Positions 47,066-48,104 of a stretch of 48,104 bases of DNA are shown piece after piece; the first letter of the stretch is position 1; every line of letters begins with the position of its first letter. Origin of the DNA: Pseudomonadaceae bacterium (GTDB lineage Bacteria > Pseudomonadota > Gammaproteobacteria > Pseudomonadales > Pseudomonadaceae); the NCBI GenBank assembly GCA_019747075.1, contig JAIERF010000051.1, positions 1 to 48,104 of the forward strand. The letters are read 5' to 3'. The notes below the pieces were generated by a model, which was not told the origin of the DNA, made no database searches, and was given only the letters and a program-made list of their open reading frames with translations. The position numbers and the translations under genes were made by a program.

Positions 47066-48104
47066 ATGTCCCTTACAGATATCAAAGCCCGCACGGCTAA
47101 GCCGGAGTCCAAGGCTTATAAGCTGGCAGACTCAGAGGGGCTCTATCTACTGGTTGGTGTCGGTGGCTCTAAGCTTTGGCGCTGGAAATATCGGTTGAAT
47201 GGCAAAGAGAACGCCTTCGCCCTTGGTCGTTACCCTGAGGTTGGTCTCGCGGATGCGCGTAAAGCGCGGGACGCTGCACGAGCACTTGTTGCTCAGGGGG
47301 TGCACCCTGCGCAGCAGCGCAAGGCCGATCAGGCCGGCCGACAGGCAGAGAATGCCAATACAGTGAAGGCTGTGGCGCAGGAGTGGATTGGTAAGAAGTG
47401 CATTGTTTGGAGCCCCTATTACCTTAAGCAGGTACAGACGGTCTTCACGAATGACGTTTATCCCACTATTGGTGATCTGGCCATGAGGAAGGTCACTGCT
47501 GCACAGCTGCTCGCCATTGTTCAGCGGGTTGATGAGCGCGGAGCGCCCACGGTGGCTCTTTTGGTTCGGCAGTGGCTTTCGGCTGTGTTCAGGTATGCAG
47601 TTGCGACCCTAAGGGCCGATCATGATCCGGCGGCAGCGCTGAAAGGTGCTATCACCAGGCCGAGGGTGCAGCATCGCCGCCCGCTGACCCGAGAACAAAT
47701 TTTACAGCTGGTCGTAGTAGCGAATGAGTACGGGGGCAGTAAGGCGACGGTGATTGCCCTTAAATTACTCCTGCTGACTTTCGTCCGGCCGGGGGAGTTA
47801 CGGCAGGCGGAATGGTCCGAGTTCGACTTTCAGCGCGCTGAGTGGCGTATTCCGGCAGAGCGGATGAAAATGCGCGAGATGCACATCGTGCCTCTCGCCG
47901 ATCAGGTTGTTAAGTTGCTTATTCAGCTGAAAGAAATTTCGGGGTCACAGCGGCAGCTTTTCCCGAATCACCGACGGCCTACTGACTGCATGACCATTAC
48001 AACGCTTAACCGAGCCTTGGAAAGAATGGGGCTTAACGGGGAGGGCACCATGGATGTCTCGGCGCACGCCTTTCGAGCTACAGCCTCGACAATCTTAAAC
48101 GAGA
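47066..48104 (+). CDS. P4-type tyrosine integrase (partial, runs off window)
   Basis: At least 346 residues, cut by the window end. The N-terminal DUF4102 arm-binding domain (MSLTDIKARTAKPESKAYKLADSEGLYLLV ... FALGRYPEVGLADARKARDAAR) is that of P4/CP4-57 integrases. A SAM-like core-binding domain follows (about 105-200). The catalytic domain shows the first Arg in TFVRPGELRQAEW (about 250) and the HxxR box in SAHAFRATAST (about 336); the Tyr would lie beyond the edge. These enzymes catalyse site-specific insertion and excision. Position and orientation fit an element attached at the trpG 5' end. Confidence 0.93.
   Translation, partial: MSLTDIKARTAKPESKAYKLADSEGLYLLVGVGGSKLWRWKYRLNGKENAFALGRYPEVGLADARKARDAARALVAQGVHPAQQRKADQAGRQAENANTVKAVAQEWIGKKCIVWSPYYLKQVQTVFTNDVYPTIGDLAMRKVTAAQLLAIVQRVDERGAPTVALLVRQWLSAVFRYAVATLRADHDPAAALKGAITRPRVQHRRPLTREQILQLVVVANEYGGSKATVIALKLLLLTFVRPGELRQAEWSEFDFQRAEWRIPAERMKMREMHIVPLADQVVKLLIQLKEISGSQRQLFPNHRRPTDCMTITTLNRALERMGLNGEGTMDVSAHAFRATASTILNE

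Overview
The window is a stretch of Pseudomonas chromosome (inference from gene content and order), with foreign DNA at both ends. The core runs rpoD, dnaG, rpsU, tsaD, plsY, folB, folK, cca, spoVR/yeaH/prkA, glpE, apaH, apaG, ksgA, pdxA, surA, lptD, amgK, murU, djlA-like, agtSR, agtABCD, rpe, gph, trpE. This closely follows the order I remember from P. aeruginosa, and the proteins have the lengths and motifs of that genus. The species cannot be fixed by eye.

Left end (1-5586), accessory DNA next to a tRNA-Ile2(CAU) gene. Positions 1-1319 look like an integron gene-cassette array on the minus strand: small AT-rich genes for secreted or membrane proteins, with one convincing attC site at 904-981. 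An apparently complete IS1182-family element (1508-3170, exact 20-bp terminal inverted repeats) lies next to it, and no integron integrase gene is visible. Positions 3340-5231 hold a three-gene operon of unknown function and a divergent regulator with two helix-turn-helix domains. A perfect 12-bp tandem repeat sits between this cargo and the tRNA.

Central core (5587-42408). On the minus strand is the macromolecular-synthesis operon rpsU-dnaG-rpoD, with two hairpins between rpsU and dnaG. tsaD and folB-folK are on the plus strand; plsY and cca are on the minus strand. The minus-strand spoVR-yeaH-prkA group is a stress-linked kinase cluster. The minus-strand lptD-surA-pdxA-ksgA-apaG-apaH-glpE operon joins outer-membrane assembly to B6 synthesis, rRNA methylation and Ap4A hydrolysis. 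The plus-strand amgK-murU pair recycles cell-wall sugars. agtSR and agtABCD look like a sensor/regulator pair next to the ABC uptake system it probably controls (GABA/5-aminovalerate in P. aeruginosa). rpe-gph-trpE follows.

Tryptophan region and right end (40800-48104). The last 14 residues of Gph, in the same frame, form a Trp-rich leader peptide (RWRW) followed by a hairpin just before trpE. A near-copy of the leader (MRLIKGHARWRWRT) with its own hairpin lies at 46687, after a large SNF2-family helicase gene. It is followed by ATG and the first seven codons of trpG (MLLMIDN). There trpG stops matching and runs into AT-rich DNA, a terminator, paired TTGGGGGTA repeats and a P4-type tyrosine integrase that continues off the window. 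The simplest reading is that an integrative element has inserted at the 5' end of trpG and separated the gene from its attenuator. This is the most interesting observation here.
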